Counted from the stretch's first letter, positions 33,076 to 41,119 are shown. The stretch: DNA of 41,119 nt from Actinomycetota bacterium (GCA_005884925.1 VAYU01000024.1:1-41119); one strand, 5' to 3'. The notes: generated from the sequence alone by a model not told the origin. Program-made: numbers and translations.

Positions 33076-34673
33076 GCGAGCAGGTGTTCAACCCGAAGCA
33101 AGGGCCGCGCGAGGTTCGCGCGGCGGTGCAAACCCAGACGTCGGTGCACGAGCCGCTCGACCCGTGGGAGGAGATCGAGGAGCGCGAAGGGCCGCTCGCC
33201 GTCGGTCGGATGCGGCTGATGGGGGTCTACGACGACCGCCAGCGCAACCGCTTCATGCTCCGGACCCGGATCCCGGGCGGACGGATCAGCGCCGAGCAGT
33301 TGGAGACCGTGGCCGGCGTGATCCGCGACTTCGGGAACGGCTGGGAGAACCATGCGGAGCCCGACCGGTTCGGCGAGATCACCACGCGGCAGGACATCCA
33401 GATCCACTGGGTGGAGTTCACGCAGCTCCCCGAGATCTGGCGGCGCTACGACGAGGTCGGCCTCACCAGTGCGCAGGCGTGCGGCGACTCGATGCGGAAC
33501 CCAACCTCGTGCCCGGCCGACGGCGAGGATGTCCGCGGCTACCTCTCCACGAAGACGATCCTCGAGGAGTTCCGGACGTTCGCCCTGAAGGAGGAGCGGC
33601 TCACGTCGTTCCTGCCACGCAAGTGGAAGGTCGTCGTCACGGGTTGCCCCACCGATTGCGCCGCCGTCAAGCTCCACTGCCTCGCCTTCACGCCCGCACG
33701 CGGGGCCGACGGAACGCTCGGGTTCAACGTCCACGCGGGGGGCGGGCTCAGCGACTCGCCGCGCGTGGCCGACGCCCTCGACCTGTTCGTCACCCCGGAT
33801 CGCGTCACGGACATGGTGCGCGCGACGCTCCAGACGTACTGCGACCTCGGGGACTTCGAGCACAAGGCCGTCAACCGGTTCCGGGTGCTCGTCCATCAGC
33901 TCGGCCCCGAGCGGATCACCGACGAGCTCCGCGGTCGCGTCCCGTACGAGGTCCCGGGAGCCGGCGAATCGCTCTGGACCGGCGAGTTCGAAGACCACCT
34001 CGGCGTGCACGAAGACGGCCACGGCTCCCACGTGGTGGGCCTGTGCATCCCGATGGGCCGGCTGACCGACGAGGAATGGTTCGAGGTCGCTCGGTTGGCC
34101 GGAACCCACGGCGACGGCGGCGTCCGCATGTCGCAGCGGCAGAACCTGCTGCTCACGGGGATCACCGACGTGGACGCGTTGCTCCGTGAGCCGTTCCTGC
34201 AGACCTACCGGCCGGAGCCCGACCATTTCGAGCGCGCGATCGTCGCGTGCACGAGCGCGCCGTTCTGCAAGTTCGCGATCGACGACATGAAGACGAACGG
34301 CCGCAAGCTGGTCGCGCATCTGCGCGAACACGTCCCCGACGAGGGGCGGGAGCGCCTCGACGGGCTTCGGATCCACATGAGCGGCTGCAAGGCGTCGTGC
34401 GCACAGGTGCAGGCCGCGCAGATCGGCCTGCGCGCCACGATGACGAAGGACGAGGACGCGTACCAGCAGGCGCTGGACGTCTCCTTGGGGGGCGACCTCG
34501 GCGCCGGGCGGCTCGGCCAGTGGGTGCGGCTCGAGGACACGATCGAGGACACGTGGGACTCCGTCACGGAGATCCTGCGTGCCGTCTGTGCGGGCGAGCT
34601 GACGCTCGACGACGTCACCCCGGCCGGGGTCGGCGCCTACTTCTCCGAACGAGGGAGCGATCCGGATGGTTGA
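33072..34673 (+). CDS. sir: Siroheme sulfite (nitrite) reductase, ferredoxin type
   Basis: 533 residues; six-electron reduction of sulfite to sulfide (or nitrite to ammonia). The two-fold NIR/SIR architecture is complete: two ferrodoxin-like half domains (about 60-130 and 305-370) and two siroheme/Fe-S domains. Cluster and siroheme ligands follow the family pattern C-x5-C (C393, C399, in CTSAPFCKF) and C-x3-C (C439, C443, in SGCKASCAQ). Context with cysH, siroheme synthesis genes and the cysteine attenuator supports sulfite as the substrate. ATG at 33072 overlaps the cysH stop (ATGA). The 3' end overlaps the FrhB-like gene by 8 nt, so the two proteins are made together. Confidence 0.93.
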   Translation: MSEQVFNPKQGPREVRAAVQTQTSVHEPLDPWEEIEEREGPLAVGRMRLMGVYDDRQRNRFMLRTRIPGGRISAEQLETVAGVIRDFGNGWENHAEPDRFGEITTRQDIQIHWVEFTQLPEIWRRYDEVGLTSAQACGDSMRNPTSCPADGEDVRGYLSTKTILEEFRTFALKEERLTSFLPRKWKVVVTGCPTDCAAVKLHCLAFTPARGADGTLGFNVHAGGGLSDSPRVADALDLFVTPDRVTDMVRATLQTYCDLGDFEHKAVNRFRVLVHQLGPERITDELRGRVPYEVPGAGESLWTGEFEDHLGVHEDGHGSHVVGLCIPMGRLTDEEWFEVARLAGTHGDGGVRMSQRQNLLLTGITDVDALLREPFLQTYRPEPDHFERAIVACTSAPFCKFAIDDMKTNGRKLVAHLREHVPDEGRERLDGLRIHMSGCKASCAQVQAAQIGLRATMTKDEDAYQQALDVSLGGDLGAGRLGQWVRLEDTIEDTWDSVTEILRAVCAGELTLDDVTPAGVGAYFSERGSDPDG

Positions 34674-35907
34674 TACCGAAGAGCGTGTGGGCGCGGGCGA
34701 TGCACCGATCGAAGATCCCGCGCGGGACGTGCGCGACGACATCATGGACGCGTACGGCGTCCCCGAGATGCTCGACAAGATCTGGTTCCACAAGACCGCT
34801 TCGGCCGTGATCGATGCCGACCGCTGCGTCGGCTGCGGCGCGTGCATCGCGGCATGCCCGTCCAAGTCGATCGGCGCGGGGAGCGACGGTCTGCCGACCC
34901 TCGTGCGGATGTGCACCGGGTGCTCGGCGTGCTGGGACTACTGCCCGATGGCCGGTTTCCGTCCCGAACGGCTGAACCACCAGTCCGAAGAGGACCCGGT
35001 GGGGCCGATCCAGGAGGCCGTGTCCGCGCGCGCCGTTCTGCGCCCCGACGGGGCGCAGGACGGCGGCGCGGTCACGGCCCTGCTCACCACGCTGATGGAA
35101 CGCGGCCACATCGACGCGGTCATCATGACGCAGAAGCTGGATGCGTTCGTGGGCTCGCCGATCCTCGCGACCTCGCCCGAGCAGATCCGTACCGGCGCGG
35201 GCAGCGTGTACCACCAGAGCGAGGCCCTGGCCGTGTTGAACGAGCGGGCACCGGAGCACGTCGAGCGGATCGCGTTCGTCGGGACGCCGTGCCAGATCAG
35301 CGGGCTCCGGGCGATCCAGAAGTTCCCGTGGGAGCGGCGCGAAACGCTCGCGCACAAGGTCGTGCTGGCGATCGGGCTGTTCTGCACGCGTTCGTTCGAC
35401 CCGAAGAAGCTGATCCCGATGGTCGCCGGCGAGGGCGTGAACCTCGGAAAGGTCAAGAAGATCGACATCCGCGAAGGGAAGCTGGTCGCCGCCGGAGAGG
35501 GCGGCGAGGAGCTGATGAAGAAGCCCGTGAAGGACTTCCACGCCGCCTCGCTCAAGGGCTGCGACGAGTGCGCCGACTTCGCGGCGCTCGGTGCCGACAT
35601 GGTCGTCGGCAACATCGGCAGCGAGCCCGGCACCTCGACCGTGCTGATCCGCACCGACGCCGGGATGGAGGCGTGGGTCAAGGCCGCCGGCGCGTTCGAG
35701 GACGCGCCGATCGACGAGCTGTCGGCCGTGAAGCGGCTCGCGCTTCGGAACCTCGACCGCGCGAAGAAGAACCTGCAGCGCGAGTACGACCCCGAGGCCT
35801 CGATGTGGGTCAGCTACACGGAGCACCTCGAGGACTACGAGGGCACCGAGCGCGAAGCCGCGCCGCCGCCCCCCTTCCGGTCGCACCACTACACGGTGGC
35901 GTGCTGA
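34666..35907 (+). CDS. FrhB/FdhB-family Fe-S flavoprotein, likely electron donor to Sir
   Basis: 413 residues. Two 4Fe-4S ferredoxin motifs come first: CVGCGACIAACP (about 54-65) and CTGCSACWDYCP (about 83-94). They are followed by the FrhB N-terminal domain (PDGAQDGGAVTALLTTLMERG, IAFVGTPCQISGL) and the C-terminal domain with CDECADFAALGADMVVGNIG. This family (coenzyme F420 hydrogenase beta subunit and relatives) binds FAD and moves electrons between F420H2 or ferredoxin and a partner. In methanogen F420-dependent sulfite reductase (Fsr) the same module is fused to sulfite reductase. Here it is a separate gene overlapping sir by 8 nt. F420 versus ferredoxin use cannot be decided from sequence. 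Confidence 0.88.
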   Translation: MVDTEERVGAGDAPIEDPARDVRDDIMDAYGVPEMLDKIWFHKTASAVIDADRCVGCGACIAACPSKSIGAGSDGLPTLVRMCTGCSACWDYCPMAGFRPERLNHQSEEDPVGPIQEAVSARAVLRPDGAQDGGAVTALLTTLMERGHIDAVIMTQKLDAFVGSPILATSPEQIRTGAGSVYHQSEALAVLNERAPEHVERIAFVGTPCQISGLRAIQKFPWERRETLAHKVVLAIGLFCTRSFDPKKLIPMVAGEGVNLGKVKKIDIREGKLVAAGEGGEELMKKPVKDFHAASLKGCDECADFAALGADMVVGNIGSEPGTSTVLIRTDAGMEAWVKAAGAFEDAPIDELSAVKRLALRNLDRAKKNLQREYDPEASMWVSYTEHLEDYEGTEREAAPPPPFRSHHYTVAC

Positions 35908-36560
35908 TGCCGTTCGGCTATCCCGTCCTGCTGGAGCTCGCCGGCCGGCGATGCGTCGTGATCGGCGAGCTCCCCATCCGTGAGGGCAAGGTCGAAGGGC
36001 TCCTCGCGGGCGGCGCCACGGATGTGATGGTGATCGCTCCTGAGCCCGCGGATCGGATCGACGACCTCGAGGGACTGAACGGCGTCGTCGTGCTCCGCCG
36101 AACCTGGTACGCGCCCGACCTGGCCGGCGCGTTCCTCGTGATCGCGCACGACCCCGACCCGGCCGTCCGAGCGCGGATCGCGACGGCGGCGCGTGAAGCC
36201 GGCGCGTTGGTCAATGTGGTTGACGATATCCCACAGTGCGACTGGGCGGCGCCGGCGGTGGTCCGTCGAGGCGAGCTCCTCCTCGCGATCGGCACCGGCG
36301 GTGCGTCGCCCGCGCTCGCGAAGAAGATGCGTCAGCGGCTGGAAGCCCAGTACGGCGCGGAATGGGCCGAGGTGCTGCGCGTGCTGCGAGAGGTCCGGGA
36401 GGAGACGTCGCCCCTCCTCCCGGACCTCCGAACCCGTTCGCGGCGTTGGGCCGAGGCCCTCGATCCCGACGAGGCGGCCGAGCTGGTCCGTGGGGGTGAG
36501 GTCGAGGAGCTGCGCGTCCGGTTGCGGGCGCGGCTGCTCGACGGGGCGGACGCGACGTGA
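35907..36560 (+). CDS. Precorrin-2 dehydrogenase/sirohydrochlorin ferrochelatase (CysG N-terminal/Met8p-like)
   Basis: 217 residues; should oxidise precorrin-2 to sirohydrochlorin and possibly insert iron, completing siroheme. The family layout is clear: YPVLLELAGRRCVVIG, VMVIAPE, the NVVDDIPQCDWAAPAVVRRG segment (conserved Asp-rich active-site region) and LLLAIGTGGASPALAKKMRQ, then the helical dimerisation part. Unusual: the NAD-binding Gly-rich turn that normally reads GGGxVAxRK is GELPIREGK. The ATG at 35907 overlaps the preceding stop (TGATG), and its own stop overlaps the next gene (GTGA). Its role in the operon is to supply the siroheme for Sir. Confidence 0.85.
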   Translation: MPFGYPVLLELAGRRCVVIGELPIREGKVEGLLAGGATDVMVIAPEPADRIDDLEGLNGVVVLRRTWYAPDLAGAFLVIAHDPDPAVRARIATAAREAGALVNVVDDIPQCDWAAPAVVRRGELLLAIGTGGASPALAKKMRQRLEAQYGAEWAEVLRVLREVREETSPLLPDLRTRSRRWAEALDPDEAAELVRGGEVEELRVRLRARLLDGADAT

Positions 36561-37372
36561 CCGGCCGCGTCGTGCTCGTCGGAGCGGGTCCCGGGGATCC
36601 GGACCTCATCACGATCAAGGGTGCGCGCGCCCTCGGCGAGGCCGACGTCGTGATCTTCGATCGTCTGGTCGCCCCCGCGCTCCTCGACCGGTGCCGGCCA
36701 GCCGCCGAGCGCGTCTACGTCGGGAAGGAGCCGGGCCGGGCCGCCGTCCCGCAGGAGCGGATCTGCTCGCTCCTCGTCGAACACGCCACGTCGGGGCGGG
36801 TCGTCGCCCGGCTCAAGGGCGGCGACCCGCTGGTGTTCGGACGCGGCGGCGAGGAGCTGCTCGCATGTGCACGCGCGGGCGTGCCGTGCGAGGTGATCCC
36901 GGGGATCACGAGCGCGGTCTCGGCGCCGGCCGCGGCCGGGATCCCCGTGACGCATCGCGGGATGGCCAGGTCCTTCGCCGTGGTGACCGCGTCGACGGTG
37001 GGCACCGCGCACGCGCCCGACGCGGTCGACCTCGGTCGCGTCGCGACCGCGGTCGACACCTTGGTGCTGCTCATGGCGGCGGGCAAGCTGGAGGCGACGT
37101 GCCGGGCGCTGATCGCGGCCGGCCGTCCGTCGGACGAGCCGGCCGCGATCATCCAGTGGGCGACCACGCCGGAGGAGCGCAGCGTGATCGCGACGCTCGA
37201 GGAGCTCCCGGTGCTCGCTGCGGCGGCCGGGATAGGACCGCCCGCGACCCTCGTCGTGGGCGCGGTGGCGTCGATCCCGGCGGAGACCGCGGCGCTCGCC
37301 GCCCCCCTCGCCTCGTCACTCGGCGAGGCGGCCAGCGCTCAGGGCGGCCGCTCGCGGTCGAGCAGGCTGTAG
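36557..37372 (+). CDS. cobA: Uroporphyrinogen-III C-methyltransferase (SUMT)
   Basis: 271 residues; SAM-dependent double methylation of uroporphyrinogen III to precorrin-2. The signatures are LVGAGPGDPDLITIKG at the start, VVARLKGGDPLVFGRGGEE (about 83-101), VIPGITSAVSAPAAAGIPVTHRG and a C-terminal GPPATLVVGAV. It directly precedes the dehydrogenase step catalysed by the upstream gene product, so together they give siroheme. The GTG at 36557 overlaps the previous stop. Its 3' end overlaps the convergent GNAT gene by 34 bp; no terminator is seen there. hemD is not linked. Confidence 0.94.
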   Translation: MTGRVVLVGAGPGDPDLITIKGARALGEADVVIFDRLVAPALLDRCRPAAERVYVGKEPGRAAVPQERICSLLVEHATSGRVVARLKGGDPLVFGRGGEELLACARAGVPCEVIPGITSAVSAPAAAGIPVTHRGMARSFAVVTASTVGTAHAPDAVDLGRVATAVDTLVLLMAAGKLEATCRALIAAGRPSDEPAAIIQWATTPEERSVIATLEELPVLAAAAGIGPPATLVVGAVASIPAETAALAAPLASSLGEAASAQGGRSRSSRL

Positions 37373-37879
37373 ACCGCGAGGTCGTAGAAGCCTCGGCTGC
37401 CGCGGCTCCCTTCGCGCTCGATGCCTTCGTACGTGAACCCGAGTCGTTCCGGGACGGCGCGACTCCTGGCGTTCTCGAGACCCGCACGGATCTCGATCCG
37501 GTGGAGGCCGAGCTCCTTGAAACCCGATGTCGATCAGTACCCGACAGGCTCGGCTGATGTGACCGCGTCCCTCATGCTTCGCGCGGATCCAGTAGCCGAT
37601 CTCGCCGGCGATACCGAACGGGCCTGGGAGGAGACCGACGCCTCCGAGGAACTCGGAACCGCTCCAGAGGCCTCCCCCGCCGAACCCGACCTCGTCGGCC
37701 ACGACGGTCTCGAGCCACGTCCGCTCATCCTCGATCGTGCGGACGCGCTCCACGAACGGCATCCACTCACCGAGGCGCGCCCGTTCTTCGTCGATCGCCT
37801 CCCACAGCGCGTCCAGATCACTCAACTCGTAGCGGCGCAGCACGACCCCTTCGCCCAGCTCCACCGGCAGCGGGCTCAT
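37339..37879 (-). pseudogene. GNAT acetyltransferase (RimJ/RimL-like), frameshifted
   Basis: From the ATG at 37879 a GNAT domain begins normally (VVLRRYELSDLDALWEAIDE, later IGYWIRAKHEGRGHISRACR). At a TTT run on the minus strand (AAA at 37520-37522 on the plus strand) the frame shifts. With one T fewer the sequence continues as FKELGLHRIEIRAGLENARS, PERLGFTYEGIEREGS and LAVYSLLDRERPP and stops at 37339, exactly as RimJ/RimL-type N-acetyltransferases do. Otherwise the gene is complete (~179 residues), so a sequencing indel is as likely as real decay. It overlaps the upstream GNAT gene by 4 nt (ATGA). The two enzymes are related and may have arisen by duplication. Confidence 0.82.
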
Positions 37880-38424
37880 CGCGCCGGCGCTCGCCACTCG
37901 TCCTCGAGGATCCCGTAGATCACGAGGTCGAGGAACCCCTGGGGGGTTCGGACCCCGCCGCGCAGCACGCCCTCCTGCCGCATCCCCAGGCGCTCCGCAA
38001 CCGAGCGGCTCCTCGTGTTCGTGTCGGCAGCGCAGAGCTCCACGCGATGCAAGCCGAGCTCGTCGAACGCGAAGTCGATGAACCGCCGGCAGGCGAGCGT
38101 GATGATCCCTCGCCCTTCGAAGTCCCCTCCGATCCAATAGCCGATCTCGGCTCCCGCATCGGACACGTCGACCCGGAGGCCCATCGAGCCCGCGAGCCGG
38201 CCATCGACCCAGATCCCGTTGCCCTCCATGTCGGTCTCCGACGCGAGGCAGCGCTGGATGAACGCTCTGGTGTCGGCAGGCGAACGCGTCTGCGGCTCCC
38301 AGATCATCCACGGATGCAGTCGCTCCCGGTTGGCGTCCACCAGCGCGAACGCCTCCTCGGCATCGTCCAACGTGTAGGTGCGGACGGCGACCCCGTCGCC
38401 GAGGTCCCAGTAGATCGGGTTCAC
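37876..38424 (-). CDS. GNAT acetyltransferase (RimJ/RimL-like)
   Basis: 182 residues. Typical RimJ/RimL-type fold: AVRTYTLDDAEEAFALVDAN, GAEIGYWIGGDFEGRGIIT (acetyl-CoA pyrophosphate loop), GLHRVELCAADTNTRSRSVA, ERLGMRQEGVLRGG and a C-terminal DLVIYGILEDEW. Members acetylate ribosomal protein N-termini or small amines; the substrate is unknown here. The GTG at 38424 was chosen because it overlaps the acyl-CoA ligase stop (GTGA) and begins the fold; the frame stays open further upstream but that part is a shadow of the ligase gene. Followed by the frameshifted paralogue. Confidence 0.9.
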   Translation of the reverse strand: MNPIYWDLGDGVAVRTYTLDDAEEAFALVDANRERLHPWMIWEPQTRSPADTRAFIQRCLASETDMEGNGIWVDGRLAGSMGLRVDVSDAGAEIGYWIGGDFEGRGIITLACRRFIDFAFDELGLHRVELCAADTNTRSRSVAERLGMRQEGVLRGGVRTPQGFLDLVIYGILEDEWRAPAR

Positions 38425-40163
38425 GACCCGCTGGGCGCGGCCGACGCGGCGGCCTCGCGCTTCTTCAGCTCCTCGTCGTGCAGGACCCGTCGGAGCACCT
38501 TGCCGACCATCGTCTCCGGAAGGGAATCGCGGAACTCCACCTCGTGCGGGATGCGGTAGCCCGTCAGTCCCACCTTCGGATCCCGGCACCATGCGATGAG
38601 CTCCTCGGACGTGAGCGTCGCACCTTCCTTCAGCACCACGAACGCCTTCACCCGCTCGCCCGTCCGGTCGTCCGGCACGCCGATCACGGCGACCTTCGAG
38701 ATGGCGGGGTGGTGATACAGGACATCCTCGACCTCGTTCGGGTACACGTTGAACCCCGAGACCAAGATCATGTCCTTGAGGCGATCCACGATCTTGAAGT
38801 ACCCCTCGGTGTCCATCACGGCGACGTCACCCGAACGCAGCCAGCCGTTGCGGATCATCAGGGCCGTCTCTTCGGGTCGCTTCCAGTACCCAAGCATCAC
38901 CTGGGGTCCCTGGATGCAGAGCTCACCCGGCTCATCCGTCGGCATCTCCTTGTCCGGGTCGTCGAGCGACATGATCCGCACATCGGTGTCGGGGATCGGG
39001 AGACCGATCGAGCCGACCTTGCGCACGCCGTTGAACGGGTTCGCGTGCGTGACCGGCGAGCACTCGGTCAACCCGAACCCCTCGACGAGCTGCCCGCCTT
39101 CCGTCACCCGCTCGAACTCCTTCGCCACCGCCGCCGGCAGGGGCGCGGCGCCCGAGACGCACGCCTTGATCGACTTCAGGTCGAACTTCGGTGTCTGGGG
39201 ATGCTCGTTGATCGCGATGTAGAGCCGAGGGACCCCGGGGAAGATCGTCGCGTGCTCCTTATGGATCAGCTCGAGCAGCATGTGGATGTCGCGGGGGTTC
39301 GGGACCGGGATCAGCTTCATCGCGTTGAGGACCGCGACGTTCATGGACAGCATCCCGTAGGAATGGAAGAACGGCAGGGCGGCGAGCATCGTGTCCTTGC
39401 CGTCCTCGATCACGGAGATCCACGCCGTGGACTGACGACCGTTGGCCGTGATGTTGTCGTGCGAGAGCATCGCGCCCTTCGCGATCCCGGTGGTGCCACC
39501 GGTGTAGATCAGCACCGCGACGTCCCGCCGCGGATCCACCGTGGCGACGGGTGGGATGGGATCCCCGCGCTTCATCGCGGCGCTCCAGCGGAGCACCGCA
39601 GCGCCCTTGGGCACGGGCGGCCAGGGCTTCCCGGCCGCCCGCTGCGTCTTGCGGAAGACCGCGAGCGGCGCGAGCAGCTTCTTGATGGGCGGCATGTAGT
39701 CGTTGAGGCGCGTGACCACGACGTTCGCGATCTTGAGGTCGCGGAGGAGGTCCGAGAAATCGGAGTAGAGGAGGTCGGCGATCAGCACGACCTTCGGATC
39801 GGCGTCGCGCAGCTGGTGCTCCATCTCGCGATTCGTGTAGAGCGGGTTGTTCCCGACCAGGATCGCGCCGATCCGCTGGCAGGCGTAGTAGGTGATCACG
39901 TACGGGGGTGAGTTGGGCACGATCAACGCGACCCGGTCGCCCTTCGAGACCCCGAGCGCGGTCAGCATCGCACTGCACCGCTCGACCTCCTCCAGCAGCT
40001 GTCGGTAGCTCAGGTGCCTGCCGAACCACGCGAGGGCGGCCTTGTCCGGGTACCGGCCAGCCGCGGCATCGAGGATCGCGAACAGGCTCTCGTGCGGATA
40101 CGGCTCGAGCGTCCGCCGCACGTCGGCGGGGTACGACGAGAACCAGGGTCGATGGTCGGTCAT
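38421..40163 (-). CDS. Long-chain fatty-acid-CoA ligase (AMP-forming)
   Basis: 580 residues of the ANL superfamily, activating a fatty acid with ATP and CoA. Motifs are the ATP-binding loop LIYTGGTTGIAKGAMLSHDN, the VEGFGLTECSPV adenylate-binding block, the GWLRSGDVAVMDTEGYFKIVDR hinge region (Asp and Arg of the A8 core) and a C-terminal catalytic Lys in TMVGKVLRR. Chain length is inferred from overall similarity. The ATG at 40163 is supported by a TATGAT box 7 nt upstream, fitting leaderless transcription; an ATG at 40172 is the alternative. It heads a minus-strand run with the two GNAT genes and is divergent from the ABC exporter. Confidence 0.93.
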   Translation of the reverse strand: MTDHRPWFSSYPADVRRTLEPYPHESLFAILDAAAGRYPDKAALAWFGRHLSYRQLLEEVERCSAMLTALGVSKGDRVALIVPNSPPYVITYYACQRIGAILVGNNPLYTNREMEHQLRDADPKVVLIADLLYSDFSDLLRDLKIANVVVTRLNDYMPPIKKLLAPLAVFRKTQRAAGKPWPPVPKGAAVLRWSAAMKRGDPIPPVATVDPRRDVAVLIYTGGTTGIAKGAMLSHDNITANGRQSTAWISVIEDGKDTMLAALPFFHSYGMLSMNVAVLNAMKLIPVPNPRDIHMLLELIHKEHATIFPGVPRLYIAINEHPQTPKFDLKSIKACVSGAAPLPAAVAKEFERVTEGGQLVEGFGLTECSPVTHANPFNGVRKVGSIGLPIPDTDVRIMSLDDPDKEMPTDEPGELCIQGPQVMLGYWKRPEETALMIRNGWLRSGDVAVMDTEGYFKIVDRLKDMILVSGFNVYPNEVEDVLYHHPAISKVAVIGVPDDRTGERVKAFVVLKEGATLTSEELIAWCRDPKVGLTGYRIPHEVEFRDSLPETMVGKVLRRVLHDEELKKREAAASAAPSGS

Positions 40164-40170
40164 GCGCGGC

Positions 40171-40176
40171 ATCATA
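40171..40176 (-). promoter_or_regulatory. Candidate leaderless -10 box (acyl-CoA ligase)
   Basis: TATGAT on the minus strand, 7 nt before the ATG at 40163, in the 19-bp divergent gap. The placement favours initiation at the ATG and helps choose that start over the one at 40172. Confidence 0.45.
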
Positions 40177-40182
40177 GGCGGC

Positions 40183-41119
40183 GTGGCGACGGTGACGCAG
40201 GAGACGAGGGGCGGGGAGGGCCGGGGGCTGTTCATCCGCGGGATGCGGCTGGTGGTCGCGTACGTCCGCATGCACCCGAGGCCCTTCCTGGTGTCCGTCG
40301 CTGGGTCGCTCGTGTTCGCGGTGTCGTCCGTGCTGCTAACGACGGCGCTCGGACGAGCGACCGATCAGGTGCTGAGACCGTCGTTCAACGGCCCGGTGCC
40401 GGCCGGCTCGATCTGGCTGGCGGTGCTGGCGCTGATGACCTTCGGGGTGGGACGCGCGCTCGGCATCATGTTCCGCCGCTACTACAGCGGGGTCGCCGGG
40501 GAGCGCGTGATGGCCACGCTCCGCAACCGGGTCGCCGATCGCTACCGCGACCTCCAGCTCCAGTACCACCGCGAGACCCCGACCGGTGAGCTCCTCGCGC
40601 ACATGGAGGCCGACGTGAAGGCCGCCGTCGATGTCTTCTGGCCGGTGCCGTTCGCGACCGGCGTGATCGCCATGACGCTCCTCGCGATGGGGTCGCTGCT
40701 GCACGCCGACCCCTGGCTCGCGCTGATCGGTCTGATCCTGTTCCCGTCGCTCGCACTGATGAACCGGAGCTTCGCGAAGCGGATGGAGGAGCCGGCCCGC
40801 AGGGCGCAGGAGGACATCGGCGAGGTGTCCGCCGTCGCGCACGAATCGATCGACGGCGCCCTCGTCGTCAAGACGCTTGGACGCGAGGACGCCGAGACCG
40901 AGCGGCTCGCCGTGAAGGCGAGGGCGCTCCGCGACGATCGCGTGCGCGGCGGGTACGTCCGGGCCACGTTCGAGGCGGGACTCGACGCGTTGCCGACGCT
41001 CGCCACGGCCCTGCTGCTCGCGGTCGGTTCATGGCGGGTGGCGGCGGGCGCGATCACGGTCGGCGAGCTGATCGGGTTCGTCGCGTTGTTCGGCTTGCTG
41101 TCGTGGCCGATGCGGTTCA
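40183..41119 (+). CDS. ABC exporter transmembrane domain, 3' end outside window
   Basis: 312 residues visible from the GTG at 40183 to the window edge. It is the membrane part of a type I (MsbA-like) ABC exporter: helices at about residues 36-56, 76-96, 158-178 and 182-202, and the cytoplasmic coupling segments VAGERVMATLRNRVADRYRD and SAVAHESIDGALVVKTLGRE are characteristic. The ATP-binding domain should follow beyond the window; whether it forms a homodimer or has a second half cannot be seen. It is divergent from the acyl-CoA ligase, with only 19 bp between the two starts. Confidence 0.88.
   Translation, partial: MATVTQETRGGEGRGLFIRGMRLVVAYVRMHPRPFLVSVAGSLVFAVSSVLLTTALGRATDQVLRPSFNGPVPAGSIWLAVLALMTFGVGRALGIMFRRYYSGVAGERVMATLRNRVADRYRDLQLQYHRETPTGELLAHMEADVKAAVDVFWPVPFATGVIAMTLLAMGSLLHADPWLALIGLILFPSLALMNRSFAKRMEEPARRAQEDIGEVSAVAHESIDGALVVKTLGREDAETERLAVKARALRDDRVRGGYVRATFEAGLDALPTLATALLLAVGSWRVAAGAITVGELIGFVALFGLLSWPMRF

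Noticed and set aside
32829-34916. 695-codon minus-strand open frame opposite sir
   Set aside because: Same antisense effect of high GC codon bias; the plus strand has the complete sulfite reductase motifs.

Overview
The window is GC-rich, densely packed chromosomal DNA, most likely from an Actinomycetota bacterium, probably a draft or metagenome-derived genome. The taxonomic evidence is: the cell-wall cluster fhaA-fhaB-pstP-rodA-pbpA-pknB in the order typical of actinobacteria; a hemE-hemY-hemQ cluster of the coproporphyrin-dependent heme route; many GTG starts and 4-nt ATGA/GTGA stop-start overlaps; TAnnnT -10 boxes placed for leaderless mRNAs; and an FrhB-family (F420/ferredoxin-type) flavoprotein next to sulfite reductase.

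Layout. 1-5.1 kb: the end of a PPK2 polyphosphate kinase gene converges on a minus-strand run of GAF protein, response regulator, hemE, hemY and hemQ. 5.1-7.4 kb: a visibly more AT-rich accessory patch with an oxidase remnant, an AAC(6')-like acetyltransferase and two unrecognised overlapping genes, ending at tRNA-Ser(TGA). 7.6-11.9 kb: an alpha/beta hydrolase and a multi-PAS protein whose 3' end runs into a perfect 200-bp inverted repeat of serS; serS itself is broken at the same sequence. 11.9-15.4 kb: bactofilin, a DUF4446 protein, an ABC-2 exporter pair, a cupin and tRNA-Leu(CAG). 15.5-25.7 kb: an RDD protein, the FHA/phosphatase/kinase/peptidoglycan cluster, a tandem ThyX-like protein and a serine hydrolase. 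25.7-31.6 kb: hisD, hisA, a secreted delta-60-repeat protein, isocitrate lyase (frameshifted) and a DapA-family lyase. 31.6-37.4 kb: a small relic element, then an assimilatory sulfate-reduction operon: polycysteine leader peptide, cysH, sulfite reductase, FrhB-like flavoprotein, precorrin-2 dehydrogenase and uroporphyrinogen-III methyltransferase. 37.3-41.1 kb: two GNAT acetyltransferases (one frameshifted), a long-chain acyl-CoA ligase and the start of an ABC exporter.

How the parts work together. The sulfur operon is nearly self-contained: CysH reduces APS to sulfite, the siroheme enzyme reduces sulfite to sulfide, the last two genes supply siroheme, and the FrhB-like protein is a candidate electron donor. 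The sequence before cysH has the parts of a cysteine-sensing transcription attenuator: promoter, Cys-Cys-Cys leader ORF, a hairpin, an alternative pairing and a terminator. The cell-wall cluster joins Ser/Thr phosphorylation (PknB, PstP), phosphopeptide readers (FhaA, FhaB) and the elongation synthase pair RodA/PbpA.

The most interesting observations are the cysteine attenuator, the sulfite reductase-FrhB pair, the ThyX-like protein whose catalytic motifs are split between its two halves, a LexA-like box upstream of isocitrate lyase, and the 200-bp palindrome at serS. The palindrome, and single-base frameshifts in aceA and one GNAT gene, may be assembly or sequencing artefacts and should be checked against reads first.
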